A DNA stretch of 34,936 nt from Streptomyces sp. BK340 (GTDB lineage Bacteria > Actinomycetota > Actinomycetes > Streptomycetales > Streptomycetaceae). The DNA lies in assembly GCF_007827595.1 (NCBI RefSeq), contig NZ_VISR01000052.1:1-34936 (forward strand). Reading direction: 5' to 3'. The position numbers and the translations under genes were made by a program. This document shows positions 24,244 through 32,841 of the stretch, in pieces (the first letter of the stretch is position 1; each line of letters opens with the position of its first letter). The notes under the pieces were generated by a model. It made no database searches and had not been told where the DNA came from. It saw only the letters and a program-made list of their open reading frames with translations.

Positions 24244-27200
24244 TCAGTGCTGCTTCGTCTGGCGCCAGATGTTCTGGTAGGCCTGGTAGAGGGCCTGCAG
24301 GGCACCGGACGGTCTCTCGGGCCAGACGGCTTTGATCTGCCGCTCTCCCCAGCAGAAGGTGACGATCGCACGGCCAGCCGCATACTCTCGAAGGAGGTCG
24401 GCGCGCAGGTACAGCAGCCCGCCCGAGAAGCCGGAGGGGGCTGCGAAAGACCGCGCGGCGAGTGCACCGGATGGCTCGTACTGGTCGAAGCCTCCCGGAA
24501 GAGCACGCAGGTCGAAAGCCTGCGAGAACAGCCAGCTGGGGATGTAGGCGGTGGCCTGGTTCTGGCTGCTGTGGTGGGGTTCCCAGGTGAAGTGGTGGGC
24601 CAGCCGCTCGAAGCGAAGTTCGGGTCTGCCGGAGCGCAGCGTGTCGCTGTACAGGTCCTCGGTGGTCAGTCCTGGTTCGGGTGCAGCAAATCGGGTGTGC
24701 CACGGGATCTCGCCGGCGAAGAGGTAGTACTCGGCGGGCAAGTCGATCATGTCCCGGCCCGGGTGGGTCAAGGCATCGAACTCCTCCAGGAGTTCGGTTA
24801 GATTCTCCTGGTCGACGAGGACGGTGTTGAACAGGCCGAATGTGCTGCGTCCGGTGGTGATGTCCGCTGTGTCGATCTCTGCGTGGACGAGCAGCCACGG
24901 ACCTTCGTCCGCGTCGAGCCGGGCCGGTGCAAGGAGGTCGTCCGGCACGTTGACGATTCCGTGGCGTAGCCATTCGAGGTCGTCGTCCGGTGTCCGCGGC
25001 GTCCACGTGTCGAGCGGGACCGGGACAGGTGGCGGGGGCTGCGGGAAGGTTGGGTCGATGTCTACTTCGAGTTTCTCGGGTGGCTGGCCGCGGTCGGCCA
25101 GCATGCCCGTCATGGTGTGCAAGCCGATCCAGCCGTACTTCTTGCCATAACGGTCGATCCGGCTACTGGAAGTGTGGCGTTGTCGGGACGTTGCTGAGGT
25201 GATGCGGCGTTCTACCTCGTCGAACGGGTTGGGGCGCCAGCCCAGCGCGTGGACGACGCCGAGGACGAGGGCGGTGGCTTCTTGGTGTCCGGGGTGGGAG
25301 TCGTCGTAGTTCCTACGGTCCTCAAACAGACGCCCGAGGGTGTAGTTGCCGAAGTCCATGCCCATCGTGCTGTGGACGTCCTCCCGGCGTGGATCGCCCT
25401 CGGGCAGCGGCGTGATCGCCGGTGCTGGCGTGAAGGCCAAGGGCAGTTCGGCTGCGGCGGGGACCGTGGCGGGGTAGTAGCGGTGGGCGAGGTCGAACGT
25501 TGAGGAAACGTAGTACCGGGTCAGTGCGTGGAAGGTGGGGTGGGTGGCCTGGTGCCCGGTGAAGGTGTTCAGCAGCCCTGTCAGGTAGGCAGGCAAGGCA
25601 GCTTCAAGGTCTGGGGTGTGCGGTTGATGGGCCGTCGCGGCGCCGTAGCAAGCGGCGACCATGCGTTCGCCGACGTAGGCGTCGTTGACCGTGATCGCTT
25701 CCAGGGTCAGAGTGAAGAGTCCGCTGATGTCGTGCCGTCCGTACCAGTACAGGGCGGCCGTGGCTGCGTCGCGAAGGTCGCGGTGGGTGCTCGTCAGCGT
25801 CCACATCAGCCACCGGGCTCGTAGCCGGTCGGATTCCGCACGGTGCGGATGCTCTCGCCAGCGTGTGGCCAGGGCGGTCGCGTCGGCGAGAAGGGGACGG
25901 CTGTTTGCGCGCTGCCACTCGCTCCAGCGCAGGTCGCGGTCGGCGACCGGTCTGTCGCGCAGGATCCGGTCGAGGAAGTGTGCGTTGAGGGGGTGGCCTG
26001 GGGCTGCGCGGGTGCTGTGAAGCCGTTGGAGGAGGTCATCTCGTCCACGGAGTTCGTCGCTGTGGCTGGCGAGCGCCTCCACGGTGATGGTGTCGAGGTG
26101 GGCTGCTTCGAGCCGGGCGGCATGCAGGAGAGCACGCAGGCGGAGGGGTTCGGCGACGGCTTGCCACAGTTGCGTGGCGCCGGCGCGGGGCATGGCGCTT
26201 GCCAGGGCCTGGAAGATGTCGGTCGCGAGGGGGTGCCGTTCGTCGGGCGTGCCGCTGAAGCGTGCTGTGGTCGTGTCTTCGCTCAGTAGTCGGGCGATGC
26301 CCCTGCCGTGGGGATGCACGAGGCTGGTGGCGATGACGTGCCCGGCCATCAGGTCGTGGACGAACGACCAGGTCGCTCCGCCCGCACCATCAGGGTGTCG
26401 CAGGAGGACACCTTCATTTTCGAGGGCGGCGAGAAGGCTCTCCTGCCAGCGGCGGTGGGTGTCCTGGCACAGCTGTTTCGCCTGAGTGTCGGGAAGGTCG
26501 CGTGCCTGGTCCTCCCACAGGGCGTTACCCAGAGCGTCGAGTGCCTGGTTGACGTCGTTGGGGTGGATGGAGGGGGTGAGTGCGTAGGCGCGGTGGGCGG
26601 CAGAGGTCAGGTACTCACTGAAGATTCCGGTGAGGGAGCTGGGCAGGCCTGCGGCGCTGACGGGTTGCTTGCGGTCGCGGTTGGCTGTGGCGCAGTAGAT
26701 CTTCAGTGTCAGCGGGTGGCTGAGGAGTTCGCGCGGCAGGTCAGCGCCGCCGGGTTCGATTTTGTAGTGGGCGAAGTAGCGGGCGATGGACTCGTCGAGG
26801 TCCTCGTCGAATCCGTCGAGCTCCAGGATGTCGGTCACTTCAGTGGGGATGGTCTCGTCGAGGAATGCCTCGCGGACCGTGCACACGACGAGCACGGACG
26901 GGAACTGCTTGAGGGTCACCTGCAGACTGCGCAGCAGCGCCGGCCACAGTGTGGGGGTTTCAGCCTCGTTCAGGCCGTCGATGACGATGGGCAGGCGGCA
27001 TCCGGCTCGTTGTGCGGCCGCATCGACGGCGGCGAGAAGCTCCTCGAAGGAGGCCAGGGGCTTGCCTGCTGCCGTGACCTGGCCTGCGAGATCGTCGAGG
27101 GTCTGGCGGGCGCTCAGACGCCTGCCGTAGAGCAGGACGCCGGCGGGCCGTGCCGCGGTTGCCGCGGTGAGCGTCGCGGACAGTTGCGTCTTGCCGAAGC

Positions 27201-28212
27201 CGGCGTCGCCGGTGACCACCGCTAGCCGAGTCGACAGGTGATCGGTGACGTGGCGGGCGAGGGCAGCGGCGTCACGGATGTGAGCGATCAGATTGGTCAG
27301 CGGCAGAGCTGCTGGATGCCGCAGGCCGCGAAGCCGCCGGAGTACGGCGGGCTGCGCGGTGGGGGCCTGGGGCACGGTGCGGTCGGTGGTGCCCAGCAGG
27401 GGGGAGGGCTGGCTGTTACTGATCTGCTGGTGTGCTTCGTGCAGGAGTTCGGCCACGTCACGTCCCACGGCGGCGATCTCCGCGGTCTGCTCGGCCAGAG
27501 GGGCTGGCAGCGTAGTGGCCGCGTCGTCGAGGGCTGTTTCGAAGCGGGCGATGTTGCGGTTGGCGTCGCCCAGGTCGTCCCACGCGTCGGGTTCGGCGAG
27601 CATCCGGCGAAGCTGGTGCTCGGCTGCGGATGCCTGATGCACCTCGGGAATCCAGCGTTCGCCGGCCTCGGCGGCGGCCCGCGCATGCTGTTCAGCGAGG
27701 CGCTCTGGGGTCAAAACGAGGGGCCCGAAGTAGGACTCGCGCAGCAAAACGGCATCGCCGACAAGCAAGTGACTGAGCTCGACCTCTGTGGCCAAGTGCA
27801 GCTTCATCGTGGTGGACAGGCCGTAGAACCACGTTTGGTCGCCAGCGGTGAGAGGGTGCCGGGTCCACAGCACGAAGTCGGTGATGCCCGGAAAGTGGTT
27901 CTCGGTCTTCCTGAGGGAGTCCTCGACGTCGCTGCGGCGGCCGACGCCGATGGCGCGGCCCGACGGGATGTCCCACCATTTGGTCTGCCACCCGAAGCAG
28001 CGACCGGGTTGGCCGAGTGGGCAGTCGGGTTGGTCGATGGCGAGGTGGAACTCGACGCCGGGCTGCTGGGCCAAGGCGATGAAGTTGCCGTAGCGGGCGT
28101 ATGCGTGGGTGACTGCACCCCGGCACAGCAGCTCGAAGTTATCCCGGGGGCTGCCCGACAGCGCGGTGAACTTGTCCCAGTCCAGCGGAGTCATCGGATC
28201 GCTCGCCCTCAC
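24244..28212 (-). CDS. PD-(D/E)xK nuclease-STAND NTPase (Avs-like), 1322 aa
   Basis: The N-terminus reads NFELLCRGAV (E27), then QPGVEFHLAI (E54) and GRCFGWQTKWWD (Q76-T-K78), a PD-(D/E)xK nuclease fold of the Mrr/Cap4 type. A P-loop follows with Walker A GDAGFGKT (335-342) and Walker B IVIDGLNE (409-416), then the helical STAND modules. The remaining ~700 residues are helical repeats that should sense a ligand. STAND proteins of this build (for example Avs) oligomerise on a phage protein and switch on the fused nuclease. The GTG start overlaps the DUF6375 stop by 4 nt (GTGA); ATG 28194 (MTPLDWDKF) is an alternative start. It is the last gene of a three-gene coupled operon. The exact trigger cannot be seen. 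Confidence 0.88.
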   Translation of the reverse strand: MRASDPMTPLDWDKFTALSGSPRDNFELLCRGAVTHAYARYGNFIALAQQPGVEFHLAIDQPDCPLGQPGRCFGWQTKWWDIPSGRAIGVGRRSDVEDSLRKTENHFPGITDFVLWTRHPLTAGDQTWFYGLSTTMKLHLATEVELSHLLVGDAVLLRESYFGPLVLTPERLAEQHARAAAEAGERWIPEVHQASAAEHQLRRMLAEPDAWDDLGDANRNIARFETALDDAATTLPAPLAEQTAEIAAVGRDVAELLHEAHQQISNSQPSPLLGTTDRTVPQAPTAQPAVLRRLRGLRHPAALPLTNLIAHIRDAAALARHVTDHLSTRLAVVTGDAGFGKTQLSATLTAATAARPAGVLLYGRRLSARQTLDDLAGQVTAAGKPLASFEELLAAVDAAAQRAGCRLPIVIDGLNEAETPTLWPALLRSLQVTLKQFPSVLVVCTVREAFLDETIPTEVTDILELDGFDEDLDESIARYFAHYKIEPGGADLPRELLSHPLTLKIYCATANRDRKQPVSAAGLPSSLTGIFSEYLTSAAHRAYALTPSIHPNDVNQALDALGNALWEDQARDLPDTQAKQLCQDTHRRWQESLLAALENEGVLLRHPDGAGGATWSFVHDLMAGHVIATSLVHPHGRGIARLLSEDTTTARFSGTPDERHPLATDIFQALASAMPRAGATQLWQAVAEPLRLRALLHAARLEAAHLDTITVEALASHSDELRGRDDLLQRLHSTRAAPGHPLNAHFLDRILRDRPVADRDLRWSEWQRANSRPLLADATALATRWREHPHRAESDRLRARWLMWTLTSTHRDLRDAATAALYWYGRHDISGLFTLTLEAITVNDAYVGERMVAACYGAATAHQPHTPDLEAALPAYLTGLLNTFTGHQATHPTFHALTRYYVSSTFDLAHRYYPATVPAAAELPLAFTPAPAITPLPEGDPRREDVHSTMGMDFGNYTLGRLFEDRRNYDDSHPGHQEATALVLGVVHALGWRPNPFDEVERRITSATSRQRHTSSSRIDRYGKKYGWIGLHTMTGMLADRGQPPEKLEVDIDPTFPQPPPPVPVPLDTWTPRTPDDDLEWLRHGIVNVPDDLLAPARLDADEGPWLLVHAEIDTADITTGRSTFGLFNTVLVDQENLTELLEEFDALTHPGRDMIDLPAEYYLFAGEIPWHTRFAAPEPGLTTEDLYSDTLRSGRPELRFERLAHHFTWEPHHSSQNQATAYIPSWLFSQAFDLRALPGGFDQYEPSGALAARSFAAPSGFSGGLLYLRADLLREYAAGRAIVTFCWGERQIKAVWPERPSGALQALYQAYQNIWRQTKQH

Positions 28213-28619
28213 TTGCCCCGGCCGTAGCCGGTGCCGGGGTGGTCGTGTGCGGAATACACCTCAATGCGAGCTCCCTTGTCGATGAGGACCTTCAACAGTG
28301 CCTGGACATCAGTCTCATCGGTGGTCACCACGATGGAGTCACCGTCGCGGCGCGTGGTGAGGTCGTACAGGAACTGCTCGAGTTCTCGCGGCCCGATGCT
28401 GTGGATGTTGAGGTCGCTGAGCAGTTTCAGGACCTCGTCGCTGTAGCGGTCGTTCGGCTCGCCAACGGTGAGGCGGCCTGCTTCCTCCTCCGCCTGCAGG
28501 GCCGTCGTGAGGTGTTTGATGACAGCGTGGGCGCGTTCGGCGGTGGTGGCGTCCTTGAACCGGCCGATCATGACGAGGTTCATGGAGTGCTCGGTGCCGT
28601 ATCCGTACCAGACCTTCAT
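28209..28619 (-). CDS. DUF6375 protein
   Basis: This 136-aa protein begins MKVWYGYGTEHSMNLVMIGR, followed by FKDATTAERAHAVIKHLTTA, a middle LKLLSDLNIHSIGPRELEQF and an end part ALLKVLIDKGARIEVYSAHD. This is the DUF6375 pattern: an alpha/beta fold with two related ferredoxin-like halves. No activity is known to me. It overlaps both neighbours by 4 nt (GTGA at 28209-28212, ATGA at 28616-28619), a strict stoichiometric coupling that makes a shared complex or pathway likely. It may be a sensor or immunity partner for the nuclease-STAND protein, or a scaffold for the radical SAM product; both are speculation. Confidence 0.85.
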   Translation of the reverse strand: MKVWYGYGTEHSMNLVMIGRFKDATTAERAHAVIKHLTTALQAEEEAGRLTVGEPNDRYSDEVLKLLSDLNIHSIGPRELEQFLYDLTTRRDGDSIVVTTDETDVQALLKVLIDKGARIEVYSAHDHPGTGYGRGK

Positions 28620-29581
28620 GCGACATCTTTCTGCTGCAGGCGGTCGATTGCGGCAAGGACGCCGCGGTCGTCGACCGGTTCACCGACGGAGTGATAGGAG
28701 GTTCGCCGGAGCGTTCCGGCGGCGTCGATGTGAGCGTAGATGCGCAGTCCCGTCTCGCGCGGAAGCGGCTGGGCAGTCGGTAGTGAGCCGGTGTCGCCCT
28801 CGCCGAGGGTGAGGGTCACGGGGCCGCGGTAGTCGGTGATCCATTGGTGCAGGGCGGCGACGGTGTGCGGGCTGCTTCCCGGGCGGCCGCGTGCCGGACG
28901 CTCGGGCAGCAGCAGGAGTTCCGCTGCCCCGGTCGAGGCAGCCAGGTCGGCGACGGCGTCGAGATCGGGCAGCGTCTGGGTGTTCACGACGCAGTTGAGC
29001 CCGAATCGGAACGTTTGGCCGATGCAGGTCAGCCGCTGTACGAGTTCAGTGAAGGGGCGGCCGCGCTGTTCCTCGTAGGTGGTGCCGATTCCGTCGACGC
29101 TGACGCGGACGAAGTTGAGCGCTCCGGCCAGCGCGTCGATCAGTTGGGGTGTGAGCCGGTGTGCGTGTGTCGTCATGGTCACCGCGAGGCTGGTGCGTTC
29201 GGCGGCGTGACGGGACACTTGGGGAAAGCGGCGGTAGAGGGTGGGTTCTCCGCCTCCGAATCCGATGCCGAGGCAGCCCTCCGCGTCCAGTTCGTCGATC
29301 CATGCGCACAGCCGGCCGGCATCCAGCACGGCGGCGGATTTGGGTGCGTAGCAGAATGGACAAGCCAGGTCGCAGGCGTTGGTCAGGGCGATCGACACCT
29401 GGCGGGGGGCGCGGGACCACTGCGTTTCGGAGACGTCGACCTCGTCGAAGAGTACGTTCAGGCCGGTGCGGCGGTCGAAGAGGTGTATCCCGTCGGGGCC
29501 GGCACGACGCTTCACCGGCAGCCCCGCATCGCTTGCACCTCTCCCCGTCCATGTTTCGGTCCAAAGTATGGCAGGACTCAC
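28616..29581 (-). CDS. Radical SAM enzyme of a three-gene STAND operon
   Basis: This 321-aa protein carries the iron-sulfur motif C70-x3-C74-x2-C77 (CDLACPFC) followed by YAPK, and the SAM-binding GGGEP at 109-113. Later segments (LAVTMTTHAHRLTPQLIDAL, VRVSVDGIGTTYEEQRGRPF) fit the TIM-barrel core. I see no SPASM or viperin signature and no extra cysteine clusters, so the substrate is unknown. Start: GTG 29581 or GTG 29515 (MKRRAGPDG), each with a GGGG stretch about 4-10 nt upstream. It is the first gene of the operon with DUF6375 and the nuclease-STAND protein, 74 nt behind the caspase gene. It may make a small molecule or peptide modification that the partner proteins sense or need. Confidence 0.88.
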   Translation of the reverse strand: MSPAILWTETWTGRGASDAGLPVKRRAGPDGIHLFDRRTGLNVLFDEVDVSETQWSRAPRQVSIALTNACDLACPFCYAPKSAAVLDAGRLCAWIDELDAEGCLGIGFGGGEPTLYRRFPQVSRHAAERTSLAVTMTTHAHRLTPQLIDALAGALNFVRVSVDGIGTTYEEQRGRPFTELVQRLTCIGQTFRFGLNCVVNTQTLPDLDAVADLAASTGAAELLLLPERPARGRPGSSPHTVAALHQWITDYRGPVTLTLGEGDTGSLPTAQPLPRETGLRIYAHIDAAGTLRRTSYHSVGEPVDDRGVLAAIDRLQQKDVA

Positions 29582-29655
29582 CAGCCCCAGCCACCCGCTC
29601 CTGGCCGTGTACCGCGAGAGGGTCCAGGGCCGCTGCTGCGCGCGGGTCGTGCCGC

Positions 29656-31191
29656 TTAGCTGTCGTCAGGAAGGCCGACCGCCTTGCACACTTCAGGCAT
29701 TTCAGTGATCGTCTGCGTGCCCGCGTAGTAGCGGATGGCGCTGGGGTACCTCTTGCCCTGCTCCCGGTACATCAGGACCTGGCCTACCAAGGCGCTGATC
29801 TGCCAAGAGTCCCCCAAGGCAGCGGCGAGCAGGCGGAAGGCCCGATCGGCGCGAAGAGAGCGCTCCGGGAGGGTGAGCTGCACCCTGTCGAGCTCGGCGT
29901 TGTGGGCCTCGATGCGGAAGACGTAAGGGAGTTGGGCTCGCAGATGCATTGCCATCTCGTGCCCTGTCACCTTGAGCGTTGGGACATCGAAGCGAACAGG
30001 CCACGACAGATCGATCGGATGGAGAACGTCGAAGTCGTCGCCGCCACGTCGGCGGGAATCCCTCATCCTCCCCGCGTCGTTGTTGCCGAAGCCACTGTTG
30101 TTCCACAGCGGAGAACGGCTTTGGGCGTGGAGGTGCTGGAGCACGAGGCGCTCCGGCGCCACGACACTGAGGTCGTCGTCCAGTTTGAGATAGCTGAACG
30201 AGAGATCGCGGGCTTCGATATGGCAGCGTCCGCTGATCTTTCGCAGGTGTTGGCCGAGACGGACGGCGATCGATCGATCATTCCGTGCGACGTAGAGGAT
30301 CTCCGAGGCGTCGCAGGACTCCCGGTGCAGAAGGTAGACACCGGGCCAGTCCTCCAGCTTCTCGATACTCTCAGCCGTGAGGTCGTGGTGCGGCTGCGCA
30401 GCGAGGATCCTGAGGAAGCGGTCCACGTGCTCCTGAGGAAGCAGCCGGAATCCAGTTCCGCCGGTGTACGCGACATTGCGGCTGAAGGGGTAGGACTCGA
30501 CAGTGTCGGTCCCCCGCTGGTTGGGTTCCGGAAGACCGCGCGCCTTGAGCGTGCTCTTGAGCTTCGGGTAGATGTCAGTCAGAGCGAGCGCCGGCGGGGC
30601 GCCTGGGATGCCGCTTCGCACGACGTCGCACAGAACCTGGGTGAAGGACGTGGCGGCGGTCTCGTCTCGCGAAGGCACGTGCGCCACCTGGTCGGCCGCT
30701 GTGAGCGTATAGACGCCGCGGATGTCGGTGCTGTCCACGAGTTGGCTCTCACCGGCGCCCGCCAGACCATGGATGATCCGGCCCGAGTAACAGCAGTCGA
30801 GAATCACCAACTTCACCTGGGCCGGTGAGTCCAGGAGAGCGCTGCGGACCTTGTCGTACTCCAGGCCGGTCAGGTCGGGATAGCGCAGCTGGGTATCGCC
30901 AGCGGCCAGGCACAGCGCACCGGACTTGCTGACAACCCCGTGGCCGACGAAGTAGATCAGCAGGGTACCCGTGGTTTCCTCGGCCAGGCGGTGCAGTTCC
31001 AGGGCCAGGTCCGTGGCCCCGGCGGTGTCCTCCAGAACGTGCACCTGGTCCTCGGACCAGCCGCACAACTCGGGGCTGGTCAGCAGCCGGTGCATCGCGT
31101 GCAGGCTATTGCGCGCGGCGGGCACGTCCAAGAGGGAGGGGTCTCGGTAGCTGGAGATGCCGATGAGCACGGCGGCGTCGTCAGACTCCAT
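29656..31191 (-). CDS. Caspase-like protease fused to Eco29kI-like GIY-YIG nuclease
   Basis: Residues 1-235 are a C14 caspase-like domain: MESDDAAVLIGISSYRDPSL at the start, catalytic His in YFVGHG (H84) and Cys in LDCCYSG (C134). Residues about 280-395 match the Eco29kI restriction nuclease subfamily of GIY-YIG enzymes: GVYLL (284-288), LYVA (299-302, replacing the usual YIG), R311-x3-H315, E347, then WNNSGFGNNDAGR and DVLHP. The last ~110 residues are an unfamiliar domain. A protease joined to a DNA nuclease in one chain suggests that an activated caspase could release or gate the nuclease. It overlaps the EACC1 gene by 11 nt, in line with the conflict systems of multicellular bacteria. Active-site residues are visible; activity is not proven. 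Confidence 0.85.
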   Translation of the reverse strand: MESDDAAVLIGISSYRDPSLLDVPAARNSLHAMHRLLTSPELCGWSEDQVHVLEDTAGATDLALELHRLAEETTGTLLIYFVGHGVVSKSGALCLAAGDTQLRYPDLTGLEYDKVRSALLDSPAQVKLVILDCCYSGRIIHGLAGAGESQLVDSTDIRGVYTLTAADQVAHVPSRDETAATSFTQVLCDVVRSGIPGAPPALALTDIYPKLKSTLKARGLPEPNQRGTDTVESYPFSRNVAYTGGTGFRLLPQEHVDRFLRILAAQPHHDLTAESIEKLEDWPGVYLLHRESCDASEILYVARNDRSIAVRLGQHLRKISGRCHIEARDLSFSYLKLDDDLSVVAPERLVLQHLHAQSRSPLWNNSGFGNNDAGRMRDSRRRGGDDFDVLHPIDLSWPVRFDVPTLKVTGHEMAMHLRAQLPYVFRIEAHNAELDRVQLTLPERSLRADRAFRLLAAALGDSWQISALVGQVLMYREQGKRYPSAIRYYAGTQTITEMPEVCKAVGLPDDS

Positions 31192-31564
31192 CGGCGTCCT
31201 CCCCCAGGAATCGCCGGATCAACGCCTCAGCCTCGGCGGCGTCACCGGTCTCGAGCTCCAGGGTGCGGTCGGCCCGGGTGACGGAGATGCGAATCTTGGT
31301 CGGGGTACGGCGGTTCTGCAACCAGGTGGCGAGGGAACCGGCTAGGACGGTGGCGATCCCGCTGGAACCGAGAGACACCGTCAGCAGTTCGAGACCAGCA
31401 CCGAGCTCGTTCTCCGCGGGTGGGGCGGGCACGACGTGGACGCGCCCCTGGAGGCCGCGTTCACCGCGGAGCCACCCGATCAGCGCCAGGTGATCGTCGA
31501 GGCCAGTCGCCGAGTCGATCCTGATCTGGACATCCGTCGCCCTGGTGTCCTGGGTGCCGTGCAT
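31181..31564 (-). CDS. EACC1: effector-associated constant component
   Basis: This 127-aa protein starts at ATG 31564, which has GGGGGAG 6 nt upstream; an earlier GTG/ATG extension has no support. It reads DVQIRIDSATG ... LALIGWLRGERGLQGRVHVV, then ELGAGLELLTVSLGSSGIAT, VLAGSLATWLQNRR and a strand pattern ISVTRADRTLEL ending near AEALIRRFLGEDAD. This is the EACC1 pattern: two beta-alpha units around a hydrophobic helix segment, known as a constant partner encoded next to caspases and other effectors. It probably passes an activation signal to the caspase. The coding region ends 11 nt inside the caspase gene, so the two are coupled. Confidence 0.85.
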   Translation of the reverse strand: MHGTQDTRATDVQIRIDSATGLDDHLALIGWLRGERGLQGRVHVVPAPPAENELGAGLELLTVSLGSSGIATVLAGSLATWLQNRRTPTKIRISVTRADRTLELETGDAAEAEALIRRFLGEDADGV

Positions 31565-31928
31565 CGCGTACTCCCCCGCTGCTGCGCGCATCTGATGCCC
31601 AGGGCCACCCCGAGCTGGTACGAGGAGTCACCCTACGTGCGCGTGCCCGTCCAGCTCGGCCCAGGCCCGGCAAAAAGAGCCACGCCACGGAACAGACCGA
31701 CTCCGAGCCTTCACCCAGCGGTCCTCGACCGCCACTACCGGCGGCCCGTTGCCCCTGAGCAACCAACGCTCCTACTGAGCAGACCCCAGAGACGTCACAC
31801 AAAACCACAGGTCAAGCCAATCGACAGCGGCACTCACTCAAGCCGACACCAACCCAACCCGCCAGTGACTTCTACCGCACCCTGCTCTCCGAAACTGAGC
31901 AACTCCCTGGTCGGCACGTGAGGACTGG
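31565..31928. other. 364-nt intergenic stretch
   Basis: No gene is supported here. GC content is visibly lower than around it. It should contain the promoter of the leftward EACC1-caspase unit; the minus strand has a TTGACC near 31814 that could serve as a -35, but no good -10 follows. No clear terminator is seen for the HA-repeat remnant that ends inside this stretch. Confidence 0.5.
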
Positions 31929-32831
31929 TCATCTCCAAGAGAGCCGCAACAGCACCGCGTCCTCGGCCGTCCAGTCGCCGTCGAACAAGGCAGCCACCAG
32001 GCGTGCGTCCGCTTCAGGGAGCTGGCCTGAGCGGTGCCGGTGGCGGGCCTTGGCGAGCCAGGCGCCGAGTTTGACGGTGTCGCCGTCGACGCGGATCGTC
32101 TCGCGGGCGGCGGGGACGCGGCCTTCGCGGTGCAGGAAGAGCTCCAGAAGCTGGACGGTCTCCTCGAAGGTGCGGCGGGCGCGGCGGGCGGGGGCGAGGG
32201 GGTTGGTGGCGGGGGTGAGGCTGAGGGCGGTCATCAGCTGCTGCTGGCCAGGGGGGAGGGCTTGCCAGGTGGTGAGCTGGCGGTGCAGCCACGAGCCGAT
32301 CTTCACCCCGGCGAGGACGGTGTCGCGGGTGAGGGTGGCGAGGTCGGCGCCGGAGGCGAGGTGGGCGCGCAGCAGGTGGTATTTGCGGTGCCAGTCCGCT
32401 CCGTGCGGCAGCCGCCAATCGGGGGCAAGGGCGGTGAGGGCCTCGGCACGGGCGGCGTCGAGTTCGCCCTTGGTGGCGAGGTGGCGTTGTTCGGCGAGCC
32501 AGGCACCAACGGGGGTGGTGGCCGGGGCGGCGAGGTGGCCGTGGGCGCGGTGGTAGTCGGCGGCCGCGGCGAGGCGGGCGCGCCAGGCGGCGTCGTGCTT
32601 GTCCCAGATCATGCCGAGCGCGTCGAGTTCGGCGATCCAGTCGGCTTCGAGCCGGCCGGCGGTGCGGGCGTCGCGCATGGTGGTGATGAAGGTGCCCAGC
32701 CGGTAGCCGGTGGGGTCGATGTGGTCGGCGGGGACGTCGAGGTGGCCGTGTTCGTCGCGGTAGGAGCGGGCGGCGGCAAGCCCGAGGCGGCGGGAGCGGG
32801 AGACGGCCGGGTCGCGGGGGTCGAAAGGGGT
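31929..32831 (-). pseudogene. 5'-truncated HA-repeat helicase remnant
   Basis: The frame carries helicase-associated repeats: ARSYRDEHGHLDVPADHIDP, GMIWDKHDAAWRARLAAAAD, YHRAHGHLAAPATTPVGAWL, ADWHRKYHLLRAHLASGADL, then a third repeat ending DGDTVKLGAWLAKARHRHRS. The first repeat starts well upstream (near 32825) of the only in-frame ATG (32678), and there is no start for the complete domain, so the N-terminal helicase core has been lost. The stop codon of the AlbA_2 gene is 11 nt from the first recognisable residue, so the junction is sharp. This is the C-terminus of a second terminal-type helicase. The shorter frame from 32678 (249 aa) could still be made. Similarity in layout to the gene at 1539 and to tniQ is clear. 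Confidence 0.75.
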
Positions 32832-32841
32832 TTTGCCGGGT

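Noticed and set aside
28616..29581. Viperin (pVip) identity for the radical SAM gene
   Set aside because: The cysteine motif and following residues (CDLACPFCYAPK) and the missing viperin-specific C-terminal motifs do not support it; the neighbours are not nucleotide kinases.
29161..30828. Plus-strand open frame (555 aa) opposite radical SAM and caspase genes
   Set aside because: It crosses the boundary between two genes with clear active sites; no domain is seen.
31814..31820. TTGACC as a -35 element for the EACC1-caspase unit
   Set aside because: No acceptable -10 at 16-18 nt; not listed as a promoter.
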